This document shows, one piece after another, positions 26,348 to 36,591 of a DNA stretch of 64,000 nt. The stretch covers positions 62,001 to 126,000 of the forward strand of contig NZ_FUYV01000002.1 of NCBI RefSeq assembly GCF_900168165.1. The letters run 5' to 3'. The stretch comes from Alkalitalea saponilacus (lineage in GTDB: Bacteria > Bacteroidota > Bacteroidia > Bacteroidales > Marinilabiliaceae). Position 1 is the first letter of the stretch. The number at the start of each line of letters is the position of its first letter. The notes under the pieces are model-generated. The model saw nothing but the letters and a program-made list of their open reading frames with translations. It was not told where the DNA came from and made no database searches. The translations under genes and the position numbers were made by a program.

Positions 26348-27688
26348 ATGAAGCAATTACCTCGGCTGTCAACAGCACAAATTTGGAACATGAGCGTAGG
26401 CTTTTTGGGAATCCAGTTTGGTTTTGCCCTGCAAAATGCCAATGCAAGTCGGATTTTACAAACATTTGGAGCCAATGTTGAACACCTTTCATGGTTTTGG
26501 CTTGCAGCTCCCATTACAGGTATGCTTGTACAGCCCATAGTGGGGCATTACAGTGATCGCACCTGGACCCGTTTGGGACGACGTAGACCCTTTTTCCTGG
26601 CTGGAGCAATCTTCGCGGCCATAGCACTGATTTTTATGCCCAACTCAGGATCATTAACTCTGTTTATTCCGCCTATGCTTATTGGAGCAGGGATGCTGAT
26701 GGTTATGGATGCATCTTTTAATGTAGCCATGGAACCTTTCAGAGCTCTGGTTGCAGATAAACTGCCCAATGAACAACGAGCCAGAGGCTTCTCGGTGCAA
26801 GCAACACTGATTGGGATAGGTGCGGTTGTCGGGTCACTTATAACTTATGTTCTGGCAGAATGGTTGGGTGTTTCCAAAACCGCTGATCCTGGAATTGTAC
26901 CTTCCAATGTGATTTACTCTTTTTATGTAGGTGCCGCCGTTTTGGTAGGAGCCATCATATGGACGGTAGTAACAACCAAAGAGTACTCGGCAAAAGAGCT
27001 TAAGGAATATGGTGTAGTGGAAGACTCCGATGATTCCAAAGAGAAGGATGCCGGTTTTATGCAAATATTTAAGGACTTTGCGGCCATGCCGAAAACCATG
27101 AAGCAACTTGGTCTTGTACAGTTCTTCTCGTGGCTTGCTCTTTTTGGAATGTGGGTTTTCACCACACCGGCCATTGCACAGCATATTTATGGATTAGCTC
27201 CCAATGATACTGCATCTGCTGAATACAATAACGCAGCTAACTGGGTTGGAGTGTTATTTGGTGTTTATAATGGTGTTGCCGCTATTTTTGCATTTACATT
27301 ACCATTCCTGGCAAAGAAAATTTCACGTAAGGGAACGCATGCAGCTGCCTTGGCAATTGGCGCAGTAGGATTAACTTCCATCTATTTTATTCAAAGTCCT
27401 ACCATGCTAATTGTTCCGATGATTGCCATTGGTATTGCATGGGCAAGTATTCTTTCAATGCCTTATGCCATCCTATCCAGCGCTTTACCGGCAGCCAAAT
27501 ATGGAATTTACATGGGGCTGTTTAACTTCTTCATTACCATGCCGCAAATTGTAAACGGAATTTTTGGCGGACCAATCATTAAGCGTGTTTTCGACTCACA
27601 GGCTATTTACGCATTAATCATTGCCGGAGTCAGTCTTTTAATTGCGGCTGTTTCGGTGGTGTTTGTTGAAGATAAAATGGAAAAATAG
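26348..27688 (+). CDS. MFS sugar transporter, SLC45/GPH-like (maltose importer)
   Basis: A 446-residue inner-membrane protein with about 12 hydrophobic segments and no signal peptide. The N-terminus (WNMSVGFLGIQFGFALQNAN) and the loop motif GHYSDRTWTRLGRRRPFFL are typical of the SLC45-like sugar:proton symporters found beside GH65 phosphorylases in Bacteroidota. It should carry maltose or other glucosides from periplasm to cytoplasm. It is the first gene of the plus-strand operon, followed after 114 bases by pgmB. Substrate is inferred from the neighbouring GH65 enzyme and amylases. Confidence 0.88.
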   Translation: MKQLPRLSTAQIWNMSVGFLGIQFGFALQNANASRILQTFGANVEHLSWFWLAAPITGMLVQPIVGHYSDRTWTRLGRRRPFFLAGAIFAAIALIFMPNSGSLTLFIPPMLIGAGMLMVMDASFNVAMEPFRALVADKLPNEQRARGFSVQATLIGIGAVVGSLITYVLAEWLGVSKTADPGIVPSNVIYSFYVGAAVLVGAIIWTVVTTKEYSAKELKEYGVVEDSDDSKEKDAGFMQIFKDFAAMPKTMKQLGLVQFFSWLALFGMWVFTTPAIAQHIYGLAPNDTASAEYNNAANWVGVLFGVYNGVAAIFAFTLPFLAKKISRKGTHAAALAIGAVGLTSIYFIQSPTMLIVPMIAIGIAWASILSMPYAILSSALPAAKYGIYMGLFNFFITMPQIVNGIFGGPIIKRVFDSQAIYALIIAGVSLLIAAVSVVFVEDKMEK

Positions 27689-27802
27689 GGAAAGGCAGAA
27701 CGGAGACAGGAGATCGGAACATCCCAACCATCAACTTTAAACTTTAAATGCGGAACGGAGGGTTTAAATTGAATTAATACAATAGCATAAAATAACTGAA
27801 AA

Positions 27803-28450
27803 ATGATAAAAGCCTGTTTGTTTGACCTTGACGGAGTGATAGTTGATACTGCCAAGTATCACTACATCGCGTGGAAGGAACTGGCAAGTGAAATGGGATT
27901 TGAATTCACCCTTGAACACAACGAACGCCTTAAAGGTGTAAGCCGCATGGCTTCACTTGATATTCTTCTTGAAATTGGAGGAGTTACCAAATCCACTGAA
28001 GAGAAAGAAGAACTTGCAGATCGAAAAAATGAGCATTACCGCTCATTTATACTGCAAATGAAACCCGACGAGATTTTACCAGGAGCAAAAGAGTTCCTAA
28101 CAGAATGTAAGAAAAATGGGATTGCGACAGCTTTGGGATCGGCAAGTAAAAATGCCATGACCATTTTGGAACGTCTGGAACTTACCAAATATTTTGACGC
28201 CATCATTGATGGAACCAATACAACCAAGGCAAAACCAGATCCTGAAGTATTTCTGAAAGGAGCTGATGCGCTTAACGTTCCGCCCAGCACGTGCGTTGTT
28301 TTTGAAGATGCCGAAGCCGGGGTAGAAGCAGCCATATCTGCAGGAATGAAATGTGTGGGTATTGGTTCACCGTCAATTCTTTCAAAAGCCAACATGGTAG
28401 TAAGCGGGCTGAACGAAATTAAATTGCAGGACATTATTAAACTCCAATAA
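27803..28450 (+). CDS. pgmB: Beta-phosphoglucomutase
   Basis: A 215-residue cytoplasmic HAD-superfamily enzyme that converts beta-D-glucose-1-phosphate to glucose-6-phosphate (EC 5.4.2.6). Asp8 and Asp10 in FDLDGVIVDTAKYHY are the nucleophile and acid/base. The cap-domain region, the LGSASKNA motif, KAKPDPEVF and VFEDAEAGVEAA all fit the family, and the length is normal. It lies 11 bases before the GH65 gene whose product is its expected substrate, a pairing that strongly supports the assignment. Confidence 0.94.
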   Translation: MIKACLFDLDGVIVDTAKYHYIAWKELASEMGFEFTLEHNERLKGVSRMASLDILLEIGGVTKSTEEKEELADRKNEHYRSFILQMKPDEILPGAKEFLTECKKNGIATALGSASKNAMTILERLELTKYFDAIIDGTNTTKAKPDPEVFLKGADALNVPPSTCVVFEDAEAGVEAAISAGMKCVGIGSPSILSKANMVVSGLNEIKLQDIIKLQ

Positions 28451-28461
28451 CTGACAGTAAG

Positions 28462-30777
28462 ATGAGACAATATTTGAAGCACGATGAGTGGAGAATAATT
28501 GAAGAAGGCTTTAATCCTGATTACCAGAGAGCTTCCGAGAGCATATTCAGTCTCGGAAATGGTAAAATGGGACAAAGAGCCAACTTTGAGGAAACATACA
28601 GCGGATCGACCCTTCAGGGAAGCTATATTGCCGGGGTGTACTACCCCGATAAAACAAGAGTTGGATGGTGGAAAAACGGATACCCAGAGTATTTTGCCAA
28701 GGTACTGAATTCTCCTAATTACATAGGAATCAACGTTGAGATTGAAGGTGAACAACTGGACCTGTTCAAGTGCAAAACCGAAGGTTTTGTGCGTACACTC
28801 GATATGCAAAAGGGCATTTTATCCAGAGAATTCAAAGCAACCTTAAATAATGGGAAACAAGTAAAAGTAGACGCGACACGGTTTCTAAGCATGTCTGAAC
28901 CTGAATGTGCATTTATCAGATACGCTGTTACTCCCCTCAACTTCACCGGCCAATTGGCTTTTGAGCCTTATATTGATGGTGATGTGGAAAACGAAGACTC
29001 CAACTACGATGAAAAATTCTGGAACATTTTAACCACAAACAGCAAAAATGGAGAAGGTGAACTGTTGGTTCAGACGAAGAAACTGGATTTTCGGGTTGCA
29101 TATGCCATGAATTGGGACATCAACACACGAAATCACAAAGTTTCTTCTTCACACAATGCTGCTAGAACATCAAACAGAGTAGAAGTTAAAGCCTCTGAAA
29201 ACGAAACCATCATTTTCGACAAATTCATAGGCGTTACCAGTTCTTTAAATCATCAAAACGAGCAACTTATCAGTAAGGCTCAACAAAGAGCGTTGCAGGC
29301 TAAAACTGTAGGATTTGACAAAATGCTGAAAATCCAGATCAATCATTGGGCCACCATCTGGGAACACAGCGACATAAAAATAGAAGGTGACGTTGCAGCA
29401 CAGCAGGGAATACGCTTTAACATTTTCCAGTTGAACCAGACCTACACAGGCGATGATGAAAGGTTGAATGTAGGCCCCAAAGGCTTTACCGGCGAAAAAT
29501 ACGGTGGAACCACTTACTGGGATACCGAAGCTTATTGCATTCCGTTCTTCCTGGCTACTGCACCACAGCATGTTACAAGAAACCTGCTTGTGTATCGTTA
29601 CAAACACCTTCAAAAGGCCATTGAAAATGCGGAAAAACTTGGATTCACAGGTGGTGCTGCACTTTACCCCATGGTTACCATCAACGGAGAAGAGTGCCAC
29701 AATGAATGGGAAATCACCTTTGAGGAGATTCACAGAAATGGGGCCATTGCTTTTGCCATATACAACTACATCCGCCACACAGGTGATGAGAAGTATCTGG
29801 AAGAATATGGGTTGGAAGTTTTGATTGCCATTGCAAGATTCTGGGCACAGCGCGCCAATTGGTCGGGCGAAAAACAGAAATATGTCATTTTGGGCGTTAC
29901 CGGGCCAAACGAATACGAGAACAACATCAACAACAACTGGTACACCAACAAAATGGCCGTTTGGTGTATGACATACGCAGCCAAGGCACTAAAAATTGTT
30001 GAAACGATGAACCCCTCCCGTTATCAGGCCATTTTAGAAAACATCAATTTTAAATATGCTGAGGAGACTGCTAAATGGGCAGAAATATGTGAGCAGATGC
30101 ACTTCCCATTTAATAAGAATCTAAACATTTTTATGCAGCAAGATGGTTTCATGGACAAGGAACAAATGATGGCAGATGACCTGCCGGCATCCACTCGTCC
30201 AATCAACCAGCACTGGTCATGGGACAGAATCCTGCGTTCATGCTTCATCAAACAAGCCGACACACTTCAAGGCATTTATGTATTTGAGGATGAATTTGAT
30301 ACTGACACCATTCGCCGACATTTCGATTTCTACGAACCTCGTACTGTGCATGAATCATCGCTCTCGCCTTGCGTTCACGTCGTGCTTGCAGCACGACTTG
30401 GCAAACAGGATAAAGCATACGACCTATACCTGCGTACCAGCCGTTTGGATCTGGATGACTACAACAACGAAGTTCATGAAGGTCTTCACATCACCAGTAT
30501 GGCCGGAACATGGATGTCGATCGTTGAAGGTTTTGGTGGGAAACGGGTAAAAGATGGGAAACTCCATTTGAACCCAATCATTCCTCAACAATGGAAATCC
30601 TATGCATTCATGGTGGTATTCAGAGGAAACTATCTCGAAGTCAAGGTAAGTCAGGACAATATTGAGATCATCTCTCATGCCAAAAATGAAGCAACCCTAA
30701 TGGTTTACAACGAAAAAGTAACCGTAAAACCATCAGAATCTGTCACACTATCATTAAAACCTACATACTATGCTTAA
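28462..30777 (+). CDS. GH65 glycoside phosphorylase, probably maltose phosphorylase
   Basis: A 771-residue cytoplasmic enzyme without signal peptide. Family GH65 phosphorylases split alpha-glucosides with inorganic phosphate to give beta-glucose-1-phosphate plus the acceptor sugar. The N-terminal beta-sandwich (EGFNPDYQRASESIFSLGNG, about 15-270) is followed by an (alpha/alpha)6 barrel. Glu484 in VTGPNEYENNINNNWYTN is the general acid by family comparison. The C-terminal sheet domain is complete. Length matches maltose phosphorylase (EC 2.4.1.8). Kojibiose, nigerose or trehalose phosphorylase are alternatives that sequence alone cannot exclude, but amylase neighbours favour maltose. Its stop overlaps the next start by 8 bases. 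Confidence 0.9.
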   Translation: MRQYLKHDEWRIIEEGFNPDYQRASESIFSLGNGKMGQRANFEETYSGSTLQGSYIAGVYYPDKTRVGWWKNGYPEYFAKVLNSPNYIGINVEIEGEQLDLFKCKTEGFVRTLDMQKGILSREFKATLNNGKQVKVDATRFLSMSEPECAFIRYAVTPLNFTGQLAFEPYIDGDVENEDSNYDEKFWNILTTNSKNGEGELLVQTKKLDFRVAYAMNWDINTRNHKVSSSHNAARTSNRVEVKASENETIIFDKFIGVTSSLNHQNEQLISKAQQRALQAKTVGFDKMLKIQINHWATIWEHSDIKIEGDVAAQQGIRFNIFQLNQTYTGDDERLNVGPKGFTGEKYGGTTYWDTEAYCIPFFLATAPQHVTRNLLVYRYKHLQKAIENAEKLGFTGGAALYPMVTINGEECHNEWEITFEEIHRNGAIAFAIYNYIRHTGDEKYLEEYGLEVLIAIARFWAQRANWSGEKQKYVILGVTGPNEYENNINNNWYTNKMAVWCMTYAAKALKIVETMNPSRYQAILENINFKYAEETAKWAEICEQMHFPFNKNLNIFMQQDGFMDKEQMMADDLPASTRPINQHWSWDRILRSCFIKQADTLQGIYVFEDEFDTDTIRRHFDFYEPRTVHESSLSPCVHVVLAARLGKQDKAYDLYLRTSRLDLDDYNNEVHEGLHITSMAGTWMSIVEGFGGKRVKDGKLHLNPIIPQQWKSYAFMVVFRGNYLEVKVSQDNIEIISHAKNEATLMVYNEKVTVKPSESVTLSLKPTYYA

Positions 30778-32638
30778 AAAGAGTAGATTTATCATTCTTA
30801 TGCTCCTGGCTACATTGTTGGCCGGAAACGGAAATCAGAGCTTTGCGTCAAACATTAAAGAAAGACTGGAACCGGCCTCGTGGTGGATTGGTTTTCAAAA
30901 TCCTACAGTCCAGTTAATGGCATATGGCAAAGATATCGCTTTGCTAAGGCCGGAAATTGATTATCCCGGCGTATCCATTGAAAGAATCATCGCGGTTGAA
31001 AATCCAAACTATCTTTTCATCGATGTAAATATCAGCCAGAATGCCAATCCCGGAAAAATGGAGATCAGATTCAGAGACGGACGCAGAGTGCGAACCACCA
31101 GAACTTTAGAGCTGCTAACCCGTGAAAAAGGCTCAGCCGAAAGAGAAGGTTTTAATCAGACGGATGCCATCTACCTGATTATGCCGGATAGGTTTGCCAA
31201 TGCCAACCCCAATAACGACATGATTCCCGGAATGCTTGAAAAACCAAACAGAGACGAACCATACGGCCGTCACGGAGGCGATCTTCAGGGAATTAAAGAA
31301 CGTCTGGATTTCATTAAAGATATGGGTTTTACTGCCATATGGCTAAATCCAGTTCTGGAAAACGACCAACCCGAAGCATCGTACCATGGATATGCCACAA
31401 CAGATTATTATAAAATCGATCGCAGACTTGGAACCAATGAGGAATTTAAAGCTTTGGTTGATGCAAGTCGAGAAAGAGGAATCAAAATTATCATGGATAT
31501 GATTTTCAACCACTGTGGAAGCAAGCACTGGTGGATGAATGATTTGCCAACGGAAGACTGGGTACATCAATATCCTGAGTTTACGCGCTCAAACTATCGT
31601 TTGAGCACGGTTTCGGATCCTTATGCTTCAAAAGCAGATTTTGACCTGACCGTGTGTGGCTGGTTCGACACAACCATGCCGGATATGAATCTGAAAAACG
31701 AATTGGTTCTCAACTATCTGACTCAAAAAAGCATCTGGTGGATTGAGTATGCCGGACTACAGGGCATTAGAATGGACACATATCCATACCCCGACAAAGA
31801 CGCAATGGCTGACTGGGTTCTTCGCGTTAAAAAAGAGTATCCCGACTTCTCAATTGTAGGAGAATCATGGATTGGAAACACTTCGCAATTGGCCTACTGG
31901 CAAAAAGATTTCCCCAACCAGGATGGATACAATTCCTACATTAAAAATCTATTTGACTTTCCATTGGCTTATGCCATCAGCAGTGCTTTTAACGAAGGAG
32001 AAGGATGGGACAGCGGTTTACAACGTCTTTATGACGTTTTAGCCGATGATCATCTATACCGGTATCCAAAACATTTGGTGGTATTTGCCGAAAACCATGA
32101 TTTCGGCAGAATGATGCACTTTTTCAACGACGACATCAACAAAATGAAACTGGCCATTGCATTTCTAGGCACCGTTAGAGGAATTCCTCAATGGTATTAC
32201 GGAAGCGAGATTCTGATGGGAGGAGACGGAGCAGCCAGTCATGCAGCCATTCGTCAAAACTATCCCGGAGGATGGCCCGGTGATGAAGTGGATGCATTTA
32301 CCCGTGCAGGAAGAACTGCAGAGCAAAATGAGGTGTTTGATTATCTGACAACGGTACTGAACTATCGCAAAAACAGCCATGTCATTCATCATGGAAACAC
32401 TCTCCATTTTGTTCCTCAAAACGAAGTCTATGTCTATTTCAGATATTTAGACGGAGAAGCCATCATGGTGATGATGAACAACAATAATGAAAACAATACT
32501 GAGGTGGACATGAGCCGCTTTAATGAAATTTTGGCCAACTATTCAGGCGGAAGAGAGATAGTCACAGGAAAGAGATATGAAAAACTGGACAAAATAACAG
32601 TTCCGGCAAAATCTGCCTTGATTATCGAACTAAAATAG
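30770..32638 (+). CDS. Periplasmic GH13 neopullulanase/cyclomaltodextrinase-like (SusA-type)
   Basis: 622 residues with a signal peptide (about 1-27) but no lipobox, so probably periplasmic. An N-terminal cyclomaltodextrinase-type beta-sandwich (about 30-125) precedes the GH13 barrel. The catalytic residues are Asp336 (GIRMDTYPYPD), Glu365 (IVGESWIGN) and Asp444 (FAENHDFGRM); NPVLENDQP and MDMIFNHCG mark other conserved regions. The closest well-known functional analogue is SusA, which breaks maltodextrins after import. Translation is coupled to the GH65 gene by an 8-base overlap, and the next gene starts 8 bases after its stop. Confidence 0.92.
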   Translation: MLKKSRFIILMLLATLLAGNGNQSFASNIKERLEPASWWIGFQNPTVQLMAYGKDIALLRPEIDYPGVSIERIIAVENPNYLFIDVNISQNANPGKMEIRFRDGRRVRTTRTLELLTREKGSAEREGFNQTDAIYLIMPDRFANANPNNDMIPGMLEKPNRDEPYGRHGGDLQGIKERLDFIKDMGFTAIWLNPVLENDQPEASYHGYATTDYYKIDRRLGTNEEFKALVDASRERGIKIIMDMIFNHCGSKHWWMNDLPTEDWVHQYPEFTRSNYRLSTVSDPYASKADFDLTVCGWFDTTMPDMNLKNELVLNYLTQKSIWWIEYAGLQGIRMDTYPYPDKDAMADWVLRVKKEYPDFSIVGESWIGNTSQLAYWQKDFPNQDGYNSYIKNLFDFPLAYAISSAFNEGEGWDSGLQRLYDVLADDHLYRYPKHLVVFAENHDFGRMMHFFNDDINKMKLAIAFLGTVRGIPQWYYGSEILMGGDGAASHAAIRQNYPGGWPGDEVDAFTRAGRTAEQNEVFDYLTTVLNYRKNSHVIHHGNTLHFVPQNEVYVYFRYLDGEAIMVMMNNNNENNTEVDMSRFNEILANYSGGREIVTGKRYEKLDKITVPAKSALIIELK

Positions 32639-32646
32639 ATTTAACC

Positions 32647-35052
32647 ATGTTAAAATTCAGGTTTATTATTCCCCAAATTTTCCTGATTATTCCACTGGCA
32701 GCCCTCTGGGGCTCGCCAGCCGGGAATAACAACAAAGTCAGTTTAATTAACCACTCCCAAACCAGGGATTGTCTGGTCTTAAGCACCAACGAAGGTCATA
32801 TACGAATGGCCGCTGTAACCCCAAATAGCATAGTGATCTCTTTTTGCAGAGATTCAATTTTCAGTGATCCAAGTGATGCGCTGATTGCACATCCCGGATC
32901 ACAACCCTTAATTATTCAGGAACAAGACTCCAGAATTATGACCAGAATGGGTCAAAATCAAGTCACCATCCAAAAAAAGCCCTTTGAAATAAGTTTACGC
33001 ACCGGATCTCAGCACCAGGAAACCATTCTGATTCATGGAAGTATGCAAAATGGGAATTCTACCGGTGTTTCAATTCAATTGCAGCCCGGAGAGAAAATAA
33101 CCGGAGGTGGCAGTCGCGCCATCCCGATGGATAGACGAGGCTACCAGCTAAGGCTCAACAACGAGCCACACTGGGGTTACGCATGGGGTGCAGAGAACCT
33201 CAACTATTCCGTTCCTGTTTTTGTATCCGATCGTCCATACCTCATCTTTTTTGATGCACCACAACGAGCCACAGCCGATATTGGATACAGCGATGAAAAT
33301 ATATTCAGACTGGAATCCAACAAGGAAAACTTCACTGTATATATTGTTACCGGAAACGACCACAAAGAAACTTTAAAGGAATATACACTTTTGACAGGCA
33401 CTCAGCCACTCCCCCCTTTCTGGGCACTGGGTCACTTGCAAAGTCGATTTGGATATACTTCGCAGGAACACGCAATAAATGTAGCCGACTCCACCATCAT
33501 GGCCGGGTTTCCATTGGATGCAATGATTATGGATCTCTATTGGTTTGGAAAAGGAATCGGCGATTTCAGGATGGGGAATTTAACCTGGGAAGCTGAGAAC
33601 TGGCCACAGCCCCAAAAAATGATTGATCATTTTTTGGATAACGGAGTCAAAACCATATTAATCACAGAACCATTTTTCCTGACAGATTCAGACCACTACG
33701 ATGAAATGGCTCAAAAGGGATACTTCGGAAAGGACAGCACCGGAAACGCATTTGTTATTGACGATTTTTGGTTTGGACCGGCATCATTGATCGATGTGTT
33801 TAACCCCGATGCCATGGAATGGTTTTGGAGTAAACATGTGCCTCACATAGAGAAAGGAATCGCTGGATGGTGGGGTGATTTGGGTGAACCCGAAAAACAT
33901 CCCGCAGGTATCTACTACAAAGCAGGCTCATCAGATGAAATACACAACATCTACGGACACTACTGGAGTAAAATGCTTCATGATAAATACCGCGAGCATT
34001 ATCCTGATCAAAGGTTGTTTTTCCTCAACCGGGCCGGATATGCAGGAAGCCAGAGGTATTCAGTTTTTCCATGGTCGGGGGATGTGTCCAGGTGCTGGAA
34101 TGGTTTTCGTGCACAACTTCCCATTATGCTGGGCATGTCTATGAGCGGTATTCCCTATATGCACTCTGACTTGGGAGGTTTTGCCGCCGGTGAAAAAGAC
34201 GATGAATTATATACAAGATGGATGCAATTTGGAGTATTCAACCCTGTTTATCGCCCCCATGGTGAAAGCATCCCATCCGAGCCCATTTATTTCAGTGATG
34301 ATGCTCAAGATGTTATCAGGGAGTTTATAAAACTAAGATATGAACTGTTGCCATACCTATACACCATGAGTTGGCAACAAACGACCAAAGGCACTCCGCT
34401 AGCCCGTCCACTTTTTTATGAACATCCAGATAAATCGGAGTTTTTCGACATATATGACACTTACTACTGGGGCGACAACCTTTTGGTTGCGCCGGTACTG
34501 GAGCCGGGCATTACTTCACGGGACGTTACACTACCTGAAGGATATTGGATCCACCTTTTCAATAATCAAATATATAGTGGAGGACAAACCATTTCTGTTG
34601 AAACGCCCTTTGAGAACATACCTGTGTTTGTGAAAGCAGGCAGTTTTATTACCAAAGCAAAACCGGTAATGTCCACCGAATATTTCTCAACCGACACTCT
34701 TCTGGTAAGTTATTACCATCATCCCAAAACCGAAAATGGACATGGGCAAATGTTCATGGATGATGGTGAAAATCCGACATCTATTGAGAATGGTGAGTAT
34801 GAACTGGTGTCTTACCAAGCAACCAATACCGGACGACAGTTAAAAATTGAAGTAAATTGCAACAAGGGCAACTATTATGGAAAACCGGAGCAAAGACACT
34901 ATAATGTCATAATACATAATTTAGAGAAAGAGCCAAGAAGAGTCAATATAAATGGAAGAAGGTCGGACTTCTCATTTGATGAAAAGAGATCAAAATTGAT
35001 CATCCCGTTTAACAGACAGCGGGAAAAAATTGAGATAGTCATAAGGAAATAA
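32647..35052 (+). CDS. Periplasmic GH31 alpha-glucosidase
   Basis: 801 residues with a signal peptide (about 1-25) and no lipobox. The GH31 barrel carries the nucleophile Asp411 (GWWGDLGEPE) and acid/base Asp479 (FPWSGDVSRCW). Other family markers are FWALGHLQSRFGYTS, MDLYWFGKG and PYMHSDLGGFA. The C-terminal domains (about 640-801) are beta-sandwiches. By context it acts like SusB, releasing glucose from maltodextrin ends in the periplasm, although SusB itself belongs to GH97. Other alpha-glucan or alpha-xyloside activities occur in GH31, so the exact linkage is inferred from the operon. Confidence 0.92.
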   Translation: MLKFRFIIPQIFLIIPLAALWGSPAGNNNKVSLINHSQTRDCLVLSTNEGHIRMAAVTPNSIVISFCRDSIFSDPSDALIAHPGSQPLIIQEQDSRIMTRMGQNQVTIQKKPFEISLRTGSQHQETILIHGSMQNGNSTGVSIQLQPGEKITGGGSRAIPMDRRGYQLRLNNEPHWGYAWGAENLNYSVPVFVSDRPYLIFFDAPQRATADIGYSDENIFRLESNKENFTVYIVTGNDHKETLKEYTLLTGTQPLPPFWALGHLQSRFGYTSQEHAINVADSTIMAGFPLDAMIMDLYWFGKGIGDFRMGNLTWEAENWPQPQKMIDHFLDNGVKTILITEPFFLTDSDHYDEMAQKGYFGKDSTGNAFVIDDFWFGPASLIDVFNPDAMEWFWSKHVPHIEKGIAGWWGDLGEPEKHPAGIYYKAGSSDEIHNIYGHYWSKMLHDKYREHYPDQRLFFLNRAGYAGSQRYSVFPWSGDVSRCWNGFRAQLPIMLGMSMSGIPYMHSDLGGFAAGEKDDELYTRWMQFGVFNPVYRPHGESIPSEPIYFSDDAQDVIREFIKLRYELLPYLYTMSWQQTTKGTPLARPLFYEHPDKSEFFDIYDTYYWGDNLLVAPVLEPGITSRDVTLPEGYWIHLFNNQIYSGGQTISVETPFENIPVFVKAGSFITKAKPVMSTEYFSTDTLLVSYYHHPKTENGHGQMFMDDGENPTSIENGEYELVSYQATNTGRQLKIEVNCNKGNYYGKPEQRHYNVIIHNLEKEPRRVNINGRRSDFSFDEKRSKLIIPFNRQREKIEIVIRK

Positions 35053-35159
35053 CTTTCAAGTTAATTGCAATGCTTAAACCATCTGTAATTTTTAACAGAT
35101 AGCTGAGGGAGATCGCTAAGTAAAGAATCATAATAACACAAACATCAAAACAGAATAAA

Positions 35160-36530
35160 ATGAAGAAAATTATTTTTCTGTTTGCCTTGGTCGGCCTAAT
35201 AGCAGCCTGTGGCACTCAGACCCAACAAGAGATATCAAAACTTCAGAGACCTGTCAGCGAGGTTCCAATCCCGGATTGGAGTCATAACGCGGTTATTTAC
35301 GAAGTAAATGTGCGACAATATACTCCTGAAGGCACTTTTGAAGCTTTTGCAGCGCATTTACCGCGACTTAAAGAACTGGGAGTTGACTTTTTATGGTTTA
35401 TGCCCATTCATCCCATTGGGGAGAAAGAGCGAAAAGGGACGCTTGGCTCCTACTACTCCATTAAAGACTACAAAGGCGTCAATCCCGAGTTTGGCACTTT
35501 TGAAGATTTCAAAGCCATTGTTAACCAGGCTCATGAATTAGGGATGAAAGTGTTCCTCGATTGGGTGGCCAATCATTCGGCATGGGATCACCCATGGGTT
35601 GAAAAACATCCTGAATGGTACGACCGCGACTCATTGGGAAATATGTTCGCACCTTACGACTGGACAGATGTAGCGCAGCTTGATTACAACAACCATGAAA
35701 TGCGTGCTGCCATGATTGATGCGCTTGAGTTCTGGGTACGGGAGGCCAACATAGATGGCTACCGTTGCGATGTGGCCGGACTGGTTCCTGTGGATTTTTG
35801 GGAAGATGCAAGGATGGCTCTCGACAATATTAAGCCTGTTTATCTTTTGGCAGAGGACGAAGACGAAACAGCTTTGTTGAACAAGGCCTTCAATTCAAAT
35901 TATGGGTGGTCGTTTCATCACATCATGAATGCTGTGGCAGCCGGAGAGCAGAATGTGACGGATGTTGTGGAATATTTCGAAAATCTCTACGAAACATATC
36001 CATTGGGTACTTACCCCATGCATTTCATCACAAACCACGACGAAAACAGCTGGGCTTCAACCGAGTTCGAAAGAATGGGTGACGCTGTTAAAACTTTTGC
36101 CACGCTGACTTTCGCTATTGAAGGAATGCCTCTGATTTATACCGGACAAGAAGTTGGAATGGATCACATGCTGGAATTCTTTGAGAAAGATGAAGTAGAT
36201 TGGAGCGATCCCATGAATATGACTCCATTTTACCAATCTTTAATTAGGCTAAAGAAAGAGAACAGAGCTTTATGGAACGGAAAAGCCGGCGGAGAAATGA
36301 CCATCATAGCCACCGAGTATCCTGAAGAGATCTTCCTATTTAAAAGGGAAAAAGACAACAACAAAGTTGTTGCCCTTTTTAATCTTTCTCCACAGGAAAT
36401 TGTAATGGATGCCTCTGTTGGAATTTCCGGAGAATACCAGGAATACTTTTCAAAGAAAAGCATGACTCTTCCATTTGAGTCATTGACATTGAATCCATGG
36501 GATTATAAAATCATCACCATAAACGAATAA
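35160..36530 (+). CDS. GH13 alpha-amylase-family lipoprotein
   Basis: 456 residues. The lipoprotein signal has its acylated Cys17 (LIAACGTQTQQ). The sequence after the cysteine lacks the acidic residues seen in SusE/F, so the protein may face the periplasm rather than the cell surface; this is inference. The compact GH13 barrel has Asp204 (DGYRCDVAG), Glu232 (LLAEDEDET) and Asp294 (ITNHDENSW) at the catalytic positions. It lacks extra binding domains. It begins 107 bases after the GH31 gene with no terminator between and ends the operon. It could be a SusG-like amylase or an oligosaccharide-trimming enzyme. Confidence 0.88.
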   Translation: MKKIIFLFALVGLIAACGTQTQQEISKLQRPVSEVPIPDWSHNAVIYEVNVRQYTPEGTFEAFAAHLPRLKELGVDFLWFMPIHPIGEKERKGTLGSYYSIKDYKGVNPEFGTFEDFKAIVNQAHELGMKVFLDWVANHSAWDHPWVEKHPEWYDRDSLGNMFAPYDWTDVAQLDYNNHEMRAAMIDALEFWVREANIDGYRCDVAGLVPVDFWEDARMALDNIKPVYLLAEDEDETALLNKAFNSNYGWSFHHIMNAVAAGEQNVTDVVEYFENLYETYPLGTYPMHFITNHDENSWASTEFERMGDAVKTFATLTFAIEGMPLIYTGQEVGMDHMLEFFEKDEVDWSDPMNMTPFYQSLIRLKKENRALWNGKAGGEMTIIATEYPEEIFLFKREKDNNKVVALFNLSPQEIVMDASVGISGEYQEYFSKKSMTLPFESLTLNPWDYKIITINE

Positions 36531-36554
36531 CCATTCCTTCAAAATGGTTTGTCT

Positions 36555-36591
36555 AACCACTTCGGAATTAAGCTCCGAAGTGGTTTTTATT
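36555..36591 (+). terminator. Terminator of the maltose operon
   Basis: AACCACTTCGGA and TCCGAAGTGGTT form a perfect 12-bp stem with a 7-base loop, followed by TTTATTTT. It sits 24 bases after the last GH13 stop and reaches the end of the convergent kinase gene. Confidence 0.88.

Noticed and set aside
28036-28809. 257-codon minus-strand frame across pgmB and GH65
   Set aside because: Long only by chance; it overlaps two well-supported genes on the opposite strand and resembles no family.
29245-29778. 177-codon minus-strand frame inside the GH65 gene
   Set aside because: Antisense shadow of a conserved enzyme domain.
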